Shown here one piece after another: positions 36,601-47,877 of a DNA stretch of 64,000 nt. The stretch is taken from positions 24,823,313-24,887,312 of the forward strand of contig OX388312.1 in NCBI GenBank assembly GCA_947579605.1. The letters are read 5' to 3'. Within the stretch, counting starts at the first letter, position 1, and each line of letters begins with the position of its first letter. This stretch comes from Athripsodes cinereus. Lineage: Eukaryota > Arthropoda > Insecta > Trichoptera > Leptoceridae. The notes under the pieces were generated by a model. The model had not been told where the DNA came from, made no database searches, and saw only the letters and a program-made list of their open reading frames with translations. A program made the translations under genes and the position numbers.

Positions 36601-39375
36601 ATAATGTATGTATATTTAGCGCTTACAAATTATTCATAGCAAAAACACAATAACCATTATTGAACATCAAGTAACGGCTTCAGGTTGTAACGATGATAGT
36701 TACATTTATGTTATTGTTATCTGCTGAACATATAATAATAGGTTGATACTGTGCAACTATGCATCAAGCCACAAAGTAATAAAAATGTGTCATAATTCAA
36801 ATCTAATAAAGTTACTCGTATAATAATACATATGTTATGTAGGGGGAAAAAAGGTGGAGGACAGAGCTAAGTGGGGTGCTCATGAAGAAACTTATTTCTA
36901 GCAGTGGATGGACTTGGGTTGAAGAAGAAAATAAATAGTACTTGTGCTTTACTAAAATATCGAACAACTGACCAATTCAATCCTCTATATGTGAAGGTAC
37001 TCGATTGTATTAAATTACCACCCATGTAACCATTAATGTTGATTAAGCACACCAACACATCGAATATTTAATTTTGAGGTTTTTGTAGCTTGACATATTG
37101 TACCTTAACACTACCAAATAATTATATTGTATTACTGAAAGTATTATAATATAACTTTTTTAAGTCATTGGCAATTTGTTAGTACGTAGTAAGTATCTAA
37201 CAGTTTATCGATGTCCATAATAAACACTATACATTTCACATACAAAAACACAAAGGTGGTGACCAAAATCAATTACTATCTTCCTCTCAAGCTCTTCAGC
37301 TTTCCAATTGTGAACACAGATAGAAACAAACCTCACCATTTCAGAGGGGTTTTATGCCACTATAGTCGCCACTTTCCGTGACATTCATGATGCTATGATA
37401 TCTTTTTCATAATTATTAACAGTGTATAATGAAAAAATGTCGTCCAGACTACTATGTTTTGAATGCATTTACTGGTTAATCTTCAACATGATTCAGAAAA
37501 TCGAGATTCTTTCTTAATATAAAAACACTTGGGAAACACAAATCAATGGTAACAAGTGGGTTATCGTATAAAAATCTATTCATATTTTGGTATCACTCTG
37601 ATCTATTTAATCTGATATCGTTAACCATTGATTTTAAAAAATTGACAAATTTGATATTAATTTATATTTTCTATTCTTACTGCTGCGATTCACGACATTT
37701 TATAAATTATTTATTTATTTCACAGTAGCTTATCGTATTTACAGTTTCAAAATATATTCAAATTATAGTCACCATTGCCATCAATCTATCTATATCCCGT
37801 TAGCAAGTTCGCAAAAAATGATGCAATTTTCCACGCAATAAGAGATAACAATGAGATCAATTTAATTTGTTCATTACGTGATCCAACCATGAAGACGAAG
37901 CGACAATAGAAGATTACTTTATTAAAATTCCTAAAAAAGACTTGATGGAATTTCCATATAAATCCGTCAATATTATTTATAATTTTGAGAACGAAAAGAA
38001 TTGACCCTGCTCGGTATTTTAATACGGTCCAAAATCAAGATATTCATTTCACTTGTAACTTTTTAGATCTAAGACTAAGGTATAAATGGATAAAAAAAAA
38101 CTTACGACGAGACGTATTTTAGCGTAAGTTTAGAATGTTTTTTTTTGGAATCGATATCACTATGATATTAAATACTTATTGCAAGTATTTTTTTTTTATA
38201 TATTTCATAATTATTGACTTTAGAAATAATCTTAAAAAAATACTGAAAAATCAGTATAATTATTTGTTATTTTATTTTGAATAGTCACAAGTTACAGCTG
38301 ACGAAAATAATATAAATAAAAAGTTCTGGAAACTTTGTTTTAATGAGACGAGAAAACTAATTAACGTCAGATATAAATACACCTCTGTGTGATATGAATT
38401 ATATGAAACGATTTTACCAAACTGATTATTATTTATTCACACAACTTATAATTACCCATATTATTATTTAATGGCTTGAGATTTACAACTTTTTTCATTT
38501 AACTTATAGGGTATCATTTTTCACAACGTTTTCCTTCTTGGTGGTAAATAAAACACATGTCCCATGTATGTTATGGAATCAATTATCCAGTATCTCTTAA
38601 TGAGCCTTGCATAAAATGAATCAAAACAAATGTATACTAAGATGCTAATTTACTTGTAGATATATAACATTTCAGTAGTGGTGGTAATTGTGGTGGTCTT
38701 AGACGTTCTCTATTTAGATATACACAATAATGAAATATGCACTTCAAAATCAATACAAAGACTTTACGCACTTATAACAGTATAATAATTTTAAGTGTTT
38801 GTACACTGGTTTAAGTATACCTATGTGATGGATTGTTTTTGCGATCTCACTGACCATCTCATGCAAATCTGCACATCAGAAAGTGACACTTCTGCACTTT
38901 ATGGATTCACTAGTCCGTCGTTGTCACGATAAAGACACCTGATCAACAATTAATCACTCAATCCGAAAGACAACATGAAATGCATGGTATAATAAAAATG
39001 AAAATGATATCAACAGTCGATAAATAAAACTTTCAATTCCACTTTAGTTCTCAATCAGAACGAGTTCCTTTACAGTAATAATATGAATAAAATTGCAAAA
39101 TGGTAATGCATTAAAATAGTCTGAGTGCACTTCATGAATATTCATATTATATATATTTATATAAAGCAGAAATTTCCTGTCCAAAGAGTTGCATTTTATC
39201 AATATATAATAATAATGATACTTCGACAAGCGTTTAATGCAAAATGTGTGAAATATATTGACTTGATTAGTGCATCGCGTGAAAATTGCTCTAGGCGAGT
39301 ACAGAGACTTGGATAAATCAGATGGAAGGCGCACGACAACCAACCAAACGGTGGCAATTAGCGGAATAAAGATGG
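36601..39375. other. Non-coding, nothing recognised up to the retrotransposon
   Basis: AT-rich DNA with short frames only (36867-37058 minus, 37546-37728 plus, 39044-39343 minus). None has a recognisable domain. The last 60 bp before the LTR (GATGGAAGGCGCACGACAAC, then AACGGTGGCAATTAGCGG) may be the end of an older LINE into which the retrotransposon inserted. Confidence 0.45.
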
Positions 39376-40027
39376 TGTAGACGCATTATTCCACTTTTAT
39401 TTACTAGTTCTCAAATTATTCACAACTACTTTCCATTACACTTCCCTCCAAAACTTTCTCTGACTCCAGTCCACCCTTTTATACATTGTCCAGCTAATTC
39501 AGTCGAAGAACTTGAGTCTCAGTTCAGGGATAATTGTAGAGTTCTTAGTTTGGTTTCATAGATCAAAAGAAAACAGAAGTTAAGTTAAATAACAAAACAT
39601 TTATTCATGGTTCAAATTATTACTGTCCGGTTCAACACAAACAGACACACCGTTACATTTTACACAAGCACTTAATATTATACAACAAATTCTAAGTTAA
39701 AATTAATCAAGTCACTTATCACTATGTACAGTTTATTTTGATACAGGTTTCAATTATTGTTTAGCACTTTTAACACAAGTTATTTCTTTTCGGTTCAGCC
39801 ACCGCCCAACGCAAAAGCGTCAGACGGGTGCTACCGAGGCCAGGGGCAGGGGACAAGTGAAGTTAGTTACAGGATGTTCAACATAGAGAAATTTAACGGA
39901 AGTCAAAATAGAGTTTTATTTAATATTTGCGGGATTCTTTCCTTCAAAAAAAAAGTCAAATGGTAACTAAGTAAATTTTAATATGGAATACTCTAATAAT
40001 TATCTATTGTTATTTTTAACTACGACA
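39376..40027 (-). repeat. 3' LTR of the Ty3/Gypsy element
   Basis: 652 bp, bounded by TGTCGTAG...GTCTACA when read in the element's direction (TG...CA ends). It reads as identical to the other LTR at a constant offset of 8,502 bp. AATAAA is at 39600-39605 on the minus strand. A locally GC-rich stretch lies at about 39,800-39,860. The 69-codon plus-strand frame inside is repeated in the other LTR and is not a gene. Confidence 0.95.
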
Positions 40028-40036
40028 TTCCATCTC
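40028..40036 (-). other. Weak polypurine-tract candidate
   Basis: Just inside the 3' LTR the element strand reads GAGATGGAA, eight purines in nine bases. Plus-strand priming would normally start here, but the tract is short and interrupted by a T. Confidence 0.3.
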
Positions 40037-41659
40037 AAGTCATTTCACAAAGAAAAAAAATTAAAAAAAGAAAAGTCTCATTGTTACGTTACAAAGTGGA
40101 AATTACAGTTACAGAGACTATCAACACATCAATGGAAAATTACAGTTGCACAGTGACATTACAGGAATTAATGATGATCAATCATGAGTTACATATATCA
40201 ATACTTTTTTTTTTTTTACAAAGTTTTTGTACTTAATTTCACCTTCTATTACAATCCTCATCAGGAATGTACACGTCATGAGCCAATAATGGGACCAAGA
40301 AGATGTACCGACAGGGCAGGTCGCAGATACGGAAATCGTAGACAATACCCTCGACATTCCTCCAAGCACACCATTACGAACTCAAGACAACAATTACAAT
40401 ATTACACATTATTTTCACAATTTCAACAATATAACCCTCAAACAACAACCCAACACCCAAGTAATTTCAGAATACATAGTTTGACAATAAAATAAAGGGG
40501 GGTAGTCAATCCGACCTTCAATCTTGCAACAATTATACCTGAATTACCAATCTCATTACCATTATACCTGATCTACCTCTATTCTAAGGGCGGCAATCTA
40601 TACCCTATTGAATTAAACATGTTATTTCCATGGGGTGTTCGACCCATCTTGCACAGGCTTGACGACATATATCAGGTGTCCAACCTTTCGCGCGGAGCTT
40701 TTCCAAGCGAACCTGTACGTAACATTTGAGCGTCCTCAATCTCTTACAATGACAATGGCTTGTCGGGCTAGCTTCGACTGGCGACCACAAGAGGTTCCAG
40801 ACGAGCAAATACAAATTTTAAAAAAAAACTTAACTAAATTCGAGTTATGCTTGACTTTCTATAGGGTGAGACGATTAGTCACACCTCTAAATCAGCCTAA
40901 CTCCGGAGATGAACAGGGAAGAGTGCGAATCATCCAACTGACTCCGTAACATTCATTCTTGACACTTGAACATTACTGATAGGGTACGCATGCCTATACA
41001 GTAATAATGTCGAAATGACCAGCAGGTTCACATACCAAGTGAGAACCTTGTCATTAAAATTTTGGTGAACCAGACAATTTGAAACAATCTAAACATTACA
41101 AAATTTTCCTTTTACCGATGCAACCTTGACCCTTTAATACAATTGTTACAATTATTATCTACTATCCCAATTAGTGACAACCTTTCACACACTTTTATAC
41201 TTCAACATTTATGGCTCAATCTGACATACTTCATACTTTTATACCTTCCATCCTTCATCTATCATAAGACGTACAACAGTTACCACATAAGTAGGAGATT
41301 GGTAAGAAACCAATTACAAAAGAAAACGACTAAATATTATACTTTCGTATAAGGAAGGGTCGAAATTGCATCCGGTTTTTCTTAACATCCTAACTTAAAA
41401 TTAAACAAGTATTGTCCCTTGCCTGAGCCAGTGGGGGAGTTCAGATCTTAATGAATAAGTTGCATGTTGAAATGGCTAGCTTAAGAGATGGAAAGGCAAC
41501 CTCATTCACCCAAAGGCACAAACAAGAGAGAAATTCACAATACAAAAGGTTGAGCGCCACGAAATTCATATTTTAAATTTTTTTACAAAATTCCTTCAGA
41601 GTCTGAATTGCGAAGATCCTCTGAGGCATACTTAAAATTAACAAGTTTACACGTACCTG
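40037..41659 (-). other. Untranslated region between pol and 3' LTR
   Basis: About 1.6 kb of the element lies here with no convincing frame in the element's direction. I looked for an env gene (signal peptide, furin site, C-terminal membrane anchor) and saw none. A plus-strand frame at 40635-40949 has ordinary-looking composition but no recognised domain. Confidence 0.6.
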
Positions 41660-42071
41660 AGCTGTAGTGATTACATACATTATTCTGATATGGTAACAAG
41701 ATTCATTATATACTATTACAGGTTTTCCAATTTCTAAGTTATTTTACTTTTTCTATTTATCAAAACAATGGAATTTCAATACGTCCTTTGACAGTGACGT
41801 CATTACAGTACATACATTTTCATGGCATGGCGACAAGACAAGTTATATATTATTACAAGTTTTCAAATTTTCTAAGTTTTTAATCAACACAAACAATGAA
41901 ATTTCAATACGTCATTTGACAGTGACGTCATTACAGTACATACATTTTCATGGCATGGCGACAAGACAAGTTATATATTATTACAAGTTTTCAAATTTTC
42001 TAAGTTTTTAATCAACACAAACAATGAAATTTCAATACGTCATTTGACAGTGACGTCATTACAGTACATAC
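41660..42071 (-). repeat. 128-bp tandem repeat, about three copies, each with TGACGTCA
   Basis: Copies two and three are nearly identical; the first is diverged. CATGGCATGGCGACAAGACA begins at 41821 and 41949. The palindrome TGACGTCA (CRE/ATF consensus) occurs at 41795-41802, 41923-41930 and 42051-42058, exactly 128 bp apart. The array sits between the pol stop and the 3' LTR. Confidence 0.9.
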
Positions 42072-42196
42072 AGCTCAAGCAGGGTCAGTGTGATTTAAAA
42101 CTTCTTAACCTAATACATCAATTGTAAATTAAAAAAAAAAAACAACTCTTTCGAACTTGTTGCATAGTCAAGTGAAATGTAGAGAAAAATTTGAAG

Positions 42197-45100
42197 CTAT
42201 ACTTTAATAATGTCTTTAACATGGTAATTTCCTATACCTTTATCATTTATATCTTGAAGCTCGTAAACAGAAGGGGATATGATTCGGGTAACCTGAGATT
42301 TTATAAAACGAGGGGCTAATTTCTTTGAAAAATACTTTCCAGCATTACTTTGTACAAAAGATCTTCTCCAGACAATTTGACCTATGTCCAGACGAAGTGT
42401 TGTGCGGCGCAAATTATATCTTTTGGCATTACGGTGAAAAGCTTTTGTTAATGAAGTGGAAATTTCGTCGTAAAGGGTATTCATTTCAGATAAACGTTGC
42501 AGTCGTTGATCAGCAAAAGCATCGAAACTTCCTTCATCGGTGGCAGTGATAGTTCTATGAAAGGAACCATGGGGAACATATTCTGTACCATGAATAAGAA
42601 AATAGGGAGTGTAACCGGTGGTTACATTGATAGTGTTATTTATGCAAGAACAAATTTTTGGAAGCTTAGAACACCATGTCCGTTGGTCGTGTTCTACCAA
42701 TATGGACAGAGCGGTAAGCAGAGTAGAATTGTACCTTTCAACGGGATTATTTTGTGGATGATAATATGCATTGTAGAATAAGTCTTCGATACCGTATGAA
42801 TGTAAAAATGCCTTAAATTCTTTTGCGATAAACTGTTTGCCATTGTCCAGAATTACACATCTGGGTATATTATAAGGTAAGAAAATTCGTTCTTCTAACA
42901 GTTTGATAATTTCCGTTGCCGTGGGATGTTTCAGCGGAAAAGCCCAAAAATATTTGGTAAAAGTATCCACAACAGTCAGAATATGCATGTTACGCTTATA
43001 AGACATGGGTAAAGGTCCTACTAAGTCAATACTTAAAGATTCCATGGGTCTAGTGACGGGTTTAGGATATTTCATTAATCCGTGAGGCGCTTGATTATTA
43101 TGTTTATAGGCCTTACAAACTTGACATTGGCTTATGTAAGCTTTGACGGCTGGTAATAAACCACGGGAATAAAAAGTTTGAGAAAGATGAGCGTGTGTTT
43201 TTAACACGCCGGGGTGACAGTTATTATCATGATATTCGGAAATCAAAGATACAAGGTGATCAGAGGGCACAACAAGTTTCCAACATGAAGAAAGTGGAAG
43301 AGAATTATTAGGTTTCTTAGTCTTACAGTACCTATAGAGATGACCATCTTCTATCAGGAAATTATGACAATCCTGTGGTTTCTCTTGACAAGATTTATAA
43401 ACTTTGCGATACCATGTATCGGTGACGTTGGTGTACACAGAGGGAAAAGTGAAAGCAGATACAGGAATTCGACTGAGTCCGTCAGCAAGTTTATTTTCAC
43501 ATCCTTTCTTATAGACAAAATCAAAACTGTATTGAGAAAGACGCATAGCCCATCTAGCTAAACGACCACTGGGAGAAGAAATGGTTTTAAGATATTTTAA
43601 GCATCCATGATCACTCATCAGAGTAAAATGAGTACCTTCTAAGTAGCTACGAAAATGTTGTACGGATTCTACAATTGCAAGCAATTCACGGTCGGTTGTG
43701 GAATAATGTTGTTCAGTAGAAGAAAGTTTACGAGAGAAATAAGCTATAGCATACTCAGTTCCATCAGGGAATTTTTGTGAAAGAAAGCTTCCTATGCTGA
43801 CTGCGCTAGCATCACAAGTGAGAACATAAGGTAAGGAATAGTCAGGAGGCTTTAATACAGGGGCAGTTATCATGGCAGACTTTAAAGCAAGGAATGATTG
43901 TTCTGCTTCATTATTCCAGGAAAATTGTTTATTAAATTTCTTACTCGTTAATTTACAAAGGGGTGAGGCAACAGCTGAAAATGATTTAATAAAACGTCTA
44001 TAATAAGAACACATTCCAAGAAAACCTCTTAATTCTTTGGTACAAGTGGGACGAGGATACTCTAACATAACTTTTATTTTATCAGGATCGGTAGCAATAC
44101 CGTCTTGATTGATCACGTGACCTAGATATTTCAAGGATTCCTTACAAAAAACAGACTTTTTGAATTTGATGGTGAGGTTCGCTTCTTTCAAACGATGGTA
44201 CACAATTTTCAATGTGTCAATATGGGATTCGAATGATGGACTACAAATCAATATATCATCCAAGTAACAGAAAACATGATCTCCAAGATCTGAGAAAAGC
44301 TTGTCCATAAGTCTCTGCATTTCTGCAGGAATATTTTTCAAACCAAAAGGAGTGACTTTAAAGTGATATTGTCCTCTACCTTCCACAAAAAAGGCAGTCT
44401 TTGAACGGCTTTCAGGACTTAGAGGCATTTGCCAAAAACCATGACTTAAATCAAGAGCAGTTAGAAATTTTGTATCTCGAAGATTGTCTAGAATACGATT
44501 AATATTGGGTAACCTATATGAGTCGGTTTTTGTAACGTCATTTAATCTGCGAGGGTCTAAAACGAAACGACCAGAGCCGTCTTTTTTGGGTACAATAAAA
44601 ACATTATTTAACCAGGCACTACGAGCAGGTTCAATTACATCCATTTTTAACATAGCATCAACTTCTTTACATAGTTGTTCTCTTCTTACATGAGATTGGG
44701 GGTAAGTCTTTTGCTTAACAGGAGGATTGTCAGACGTATCAATGACATGACTTATTAGATGAGTACGTCCTAAACCTTTGGCTTCATACGAGATACCAGT
44801 AAACAGATTTTTTACCTTATCCAACTCAGAACATTGTTGAGGGGTAAGATCGTTGACAGAAACTAAACAAGAAGGAGACGAAGACGTAGCAAATACAAGA
44901 TTGCTAGAGATAGGATTCGTCAAGGAGTTAGCATTGTTAGGGAAAAGTCGAGGAGCTAATCCAGAATTTTCCAGAAATGGTACACCCAAAATTATACCAT
45001 GAGAAACAGAAGGAGCCACAATAAAAGTTACATGAATAGTCTTATTATCGAAGCAAAGAGGAAGAACAATCTTTCCGGTAGACTGGAAGGATGAATTATT

Positions 45101-45397
45101 AACACCAAAAAGAGTTTGAACATGGGGTCTCAGAGGATAACCCAGGCTTGTAAAAGTTTTATAAATATCTTTTCCTAAAATGTTCACAGCAGCACCAGTA
45201 TCCAAAAGAGCTCTAAAAGGAATATGACGGATTTTAAAGTTGATGTGTGGACGATTGTCCAAACCACTAGTGATTTTTACTTCATTCAAATGACAGGCAA
45301 GATGAAATAATTGTACCGAAGCTAACCAATCCGACCACTCAGTTTCTCTCCTTTGAAGAGAAGGGGGAGCAAAGGACCGGTAGTTTACAAGTTTTTT
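42197..45397 (-). CDS. Pol polyprotein of Ty3/Gypsy element (protease, RT, RNase H, integrase), read by -1 frameshift from gag
   Basis: The frame is open from the slippery site at 45397 to the stop at 42197. The first listed residue of the 1,030-residue stretch is TTG (45287-45289), not ATG, so translation through Gag is expected. Numbering from that codon: aspartic protease DTGA 30-33 with flap/end ILGVPF 100-105; reverse transcriptase with TALDLSHGFW (278-286), FGLKN and YLDD 342-345; RNase H with D493, E535, D560 and D603; integrase zinc motif H687, H692, C722, C725; DD35E core D755, D815, E851 with exactly 35 residues between the last two; and a GPY/F-like C-terminal module (LAPRFIKSQVTRII...VYELQD) before the end. 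All catalytic residues are present and there are no stops or frameshifts. Expected cleavage products are PR, RT-RH and IN in cytoplasmic virus-like particles. Confidence 0.95.
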   Translation of the reverse strand, partial: KKLVNYRSFAPPSLQRRETEWSDWLASVQLFHLACHLNEVKITSGLDNRPHINFKIRHIPFRALLDTGAAVNILGKDIYKTFTSLGYPLRPHVQTLFGVNNSSFQSTGKIVLPLCFDNKTIHVTFIVAPSVSHGIILGVPFLENSGLAPRLFPNNANSLTNPISSNLVFATSSSPSCLVSVNDLTPQQCSELDKVKNLFTGISYEAKGLGRTHLISHVIDTSDNPPVKQKTYPQSHVRREQLCKEVDAMLKMDVIEPARSAWLNNVFIVPKKDGSGRFVLDPRRLNDVTKTDSYRLPNINRILDNLRDTKFLTALDLSHGFWQMPLSPESRSKTAFFVEGRGQYHFKVTPFGLKNIPAEMQRLMDKLFSDLGDHVFCYLDDILICSPSFESHIDTLKIVYHRLKEANLTIKFKKSVFCKESLKYLGHVINQDGIATDPDKIKVMLEYPRPTCTKELRGFLGMCSYYRRFIKSFSAVASPLCKLTSKKFNKQFSWNNEAEQSFLALKSAMITAPVLKPPDYSLPYVLTCDASAVSIGSFLSQKFPDGTEYAIAYFSRKLSSTEQHYSTTDRELLAIVESVQHFRSYLEGTHFTLMSDHGCLKYLKTISSPSGRLARWAMRLSQYSFDFVYKKGCENKLADGLSRIPVSAFTFPSVYTNVTDTWYRKVYKSCQEKPQDCHNFLIEDGHLYRYCKTKKPNNSLPLSSCWKLVVPSDHLVSLISEYHDNNCHPGVLKTHAHLSQTFYSRGLLPAVKAYISQCQVCKAYKHNNQAPHGLMKYPKPVTRPMESLSIDLVGPLPMSYKRNMHILTVVDTFTKYFWAFPLKHPTATEIIKLLEERIFLPYNIPRCVILDNGKQFIAKEFKAFLHSYGIEDLFYNAYYHPQNNPVERYNSTLLTALSILVEHDQRTWCSKLPKICSCINNTINVTTGYTPYFLIHGTEYVPHGSFHRTITATDEGSFDAFADQRLQRLSEMNTLYDEISTSLTKAFHRNAKRYNLRRTTLRLDIGQIVWRRSFVQSNAGKYFSKKLAPRFIKSQVTRIISPSVYELQDINDKGIGNYHVKDIIKV
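45349..45397 (-). promoter_or_regulatory. Programmed -1 ribosomal frameshift signal between gag and pol
   Basis: The element strand reads A AAA AAC in the gag phase at 45391-45397, three codons before the gag stop (45385-45387). Slipping back one base gives K-K-L-V-N-Y, which enters the open pol frame. Downstream, TCCTTTG (45370-45376) pairs perfectly with CAAAGGA (45349-45355) around a 14-nt loop. The loop's TTCTC can pair with GAGAA just 3' of the stem, as in a pseudoknot. The 14-nt spacer is longer than the usual 5-9 nt, so the structural part is less certain than the heptamer. Confidence 0.8.
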
Positions 45398-46458
45398 GAA
45401 TGACGCGGAACATTTGGCGGAGGCAAACTAAGATTGGGCATAGAAAATTGAGAAGCCGACGAATGATTACCAGTAGGTCTTCTAACAATATGGCGAGATC
45501 CTTGAAATGTACGGGATGTTGATACTTTCGACTTACAATCTCTGGCCAAATGACCAGGTCTGCCGCAAGAATAACAATTATTGTTATTTCTAAATTGATT
45601 ATGGGTAAAAGCAACCTTTGGGCGACGTACGGGTACATAACCAGCACATGGAGTGGCAGTAGATGGAGTAGCAAGTGACAAACGTTCAAAACTCGTACAA
45701 ACTCGTTCCAGATCAATTAAAGTAATGGGGTTAGCACCAATTATAGGAGCAGCAAAATGTGTACAAAGACCTTTCTTAATTATTTTTAGAAGTTCTGATT
45801 CCCGAATGGGAGATTTAAGACCGCGATTCATCATCGTGACACGGGATATATAATCTGAGGCAGTTTCAGAAGAAGACTGTTTTGAACACCAAATACTCAT
45901 ACGACGTTCAGAGGTAATGGACTCGCTATCAAAACGATCAATGAAAGTGGCTTTTACTTCATCCCATTGCAAAGCACTGAGACGAGCAGCTCGGAAAAAT
46001 GTGAGTGCCTTCTCACTTAAAAATTCAGGCAAAACAGTAGGTAAAAGAGTTATATCAAAACGACGAGAAAGACAAATCTCCTCAAGGCGAGTAAAGAATT
46101 CGATTAAGTCACCTCTGCCGTTAAATACAGGGATAGGCCATGACGAAAAGTTTACATTTATTGGAGCATAGGTAGATCTAGCTCGAGGTGTTACATGAGG
46201 ATGAGTAACGGAACGGTCGCAACTGGGGACACTTTCCTCAGCAGCGATAGCACAACTAGAATTGGTAACATGCAGCAAGGTAGTATTTTCTAAAAGTTGA
46301 GGAACATTTGAAATTTTGTTATTAAATACCTTACATTGTTCACGTAGATCATTAAGTGACTGCGCAGGTTCTACACCTCTTTGGGATAAAGCATGCTTCA
46401 ATGTTTTTGTGTTTGATTTTTCCACCCGAGGGATGGGCGTAATTAAGTATTCAGACAT
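45385..46458 (-). CDS. Gag of Ty3/Gypsy element (capsid and CCHC nucleocapsid)
   Basis: A 357-residue frame starts at a true ATG (46456-46458) and stops with TAA. An N-terminal region of about 100 residues is followed by a retrotransposon-gag/capsid-like segment (roughly 100-260, with WPIPVF, a typical W-D-V-ATF block at about 165-172 and a hydrophobic helix-rich part). Then come a Pro/Arg linker and one CCHC zinc knuckle with C295, C298, H303 and C308 (CYSCGRPGHLARDC), the RNA-binding nucleocapsid. The product assembles the cytoplasmic particle and packages element RNA. One knuckle is usual for many Ty3/Gypsy elements. The end of the frame overlaps pol and carries the slippery heptamer. Confidence 0.9.
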   Translation of the reverse strand: MSEYLITPIPRVEKSNTKTLKHALSQRGVEPAQSLNDLREQCKVFNNKISNVPQLLENTTLLHVTNSSCAIAAEESVPSCDRSVTHPHVTPRARSTYAPINVNFSSWPIPVFNGRGDLIEFFTRLEEICLSRRFDITLLPTVLPEFLSEKALTFFRAARLSALQWDEVKATFIDRFDSESITSERRMSIWCSKQSSSETASDYISRVTMMNRGLKSPIRESELLKIIKKGLCTHFAAPIIGANPITLIDLERVCTSFERLSLATPSTATPCAGYVPVRRPKVAFTHNQFRNNNNCYSCGRPGHLARDCKSKVSTSRTFQGSRHIVRRPTGNHSSASQFSMPNLSLPPPNVPRHSKNL

Positions 46459-47855
46459 TTTGAAATTAAAAAAAATCAGTTGTATTTCAATTACTTGACT
46501 TCAAGAAAAATTCAACTGCGGTTCGCAGAGGGTTAACAATTTCAATCGTGTTCACTAAGAGTTAAACCAACAAGTTCAAAATTCAATTGCTACAAAACAA
46601 AAATTTACATTTATTTTCAATTGTTACTTAACGTCCACAAAGGGTTAAGTGTACTTACATTTTCAAATTCGTAAAAGGTTGTGAAAGGTTAACATTATTT
46701 TATTTCAACTTAGTTCAAAAAATTATTTCCACAAAAAAATTAATTATTAATTTAACTCTTTGTCCCAGCACTATATAAGTATTAATAATTTTATCCCAGC
46801 ACTAGTTCACTATGCATTAAACCATAGATGATATTGCATTCAAAAGTTCTCTATAGAATCAACATTACAACTCTAATTGTTTCAAAATTCTTTTAACGAA
46901 TTTAATATTCACAACCAAGGACACAAATCTACCTTTAAGATAAAATCAAAACAAAAATTTATCATCAAAATGAAATTCCCCATCAGAAGCTACCACACAT
47001 ACAAACTTATTATTATGTATAGCTAGGTAGGCACAACAACATTGGTACAATTTTGAGACATTTCAACAATCAATTACTGCTTTGCAATACTGCAAATTGC
47101 ACACTGGATCTTGACGAGAAAAGAAAAAGAACTATAACAATACATTACGATTCTCCAGGCGCAATAGATGTTTCCCTCCTTGGTACCTAGCCTTCAATGA
47201 CGTAACCAAAAAGAACGTTGAACAATTATCGGAATATTAATTTGTTGTATTCACATCTGTAGTGGAACTGCTCTACGGTCATCAAAAACGCTGGAACATG
47301 GCCTCATCATTCATTCATCTCTTGAAAATATCCACCGCTTGGCTCTGTATCAGGGTATCTTCACAGGCAGAACAACTGGAGAAACGCTTCTTGGACATTT
47401 GGTCTGAATTATGTTTCATTCAGACATTGAAGTCATTGTTCGAAGGAACTTGAAATCATCTAGCACTGTTTAATATTGTTTTACTTGAGTACCAAACGTA
47501 CAATTGTACTTATTTATTTGCAAAAAACTGTATTTAATTATTTTATTATTATTATAAAACGTTTAAAACTAGAATTGATATTTATCTTTCACTTATTCTT
47601 CGTAACCGTTGTTATTTTTAAACTTTTGTTGGAGAGACGAAACATGACGTTGCGTGTTCTGTGTTGACCGTGTGAGTTGAGTCGTTTTAGAATTGAGCCG
47701 TGTCTTCGGGCGTGGCTCGAGAAGATACGTTGCAAAACGCAATTGCGTTGGCCATCTTGAATGTTCCAATGCGTCGAAATTTTAATTAGGTATCACATAA
47801 CAAAACTAATTGTATCTATTTTTACACTGAATTTATCACTATGAAACCAAATCTG
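46459..47855 (-). other. Long 5' leader of the retrotransposon
   Basis: About 1.4 kb separate the primer-binding site from the gag ATG. No frame of note is present on the element strand. The region would hold the packaging signal; its length is unusual for the group. Plus-strand frames at 47262-47453 and 47476-47667 are incidental. Confidence 0.6.
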
Positions 47856-47873
47856 GCCCCACGTTGGGCGCCA
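47856..47873 (-). other. Primer-binding site, tRNA-Lys(CUU)
   Basis: The element strand reads TGGCGCCCAACGTGGGGC, four bases (TAAA) inside the 5' LTR. Its 18 bases are the exact complement of the 3' end of eukaryotic tRNA-Lys(CUU), including the CCA, as I remember that sequence. Confidence 0.9.
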
Positions 47874-47877
47874 TTTA

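Noticed and set aside
39757..39966. 69-codon plus-strand frame, perfectly repeated at 48259-48468
   Set aside because: Both copies lie inside the two LTRs on the strand opposite to transcription; identity follows from LTR identity, not from coding constraint.
40635..40949. 104-codon plus-strand frame in the retrotransposon 3' region, considered as an env or accessory gene
   Set aside because: Opposite strand to gag and pol; no signal peptide, membrane anchor or family motif. The overlapping minus frame is equally unremarkable.
45339..45716. 125-codon minus frame overlapping the gag-pol junction
   Set aside because: It lies in the third frame, overlaps gag and pol coding sequence, and has no domain; a shadow frame.
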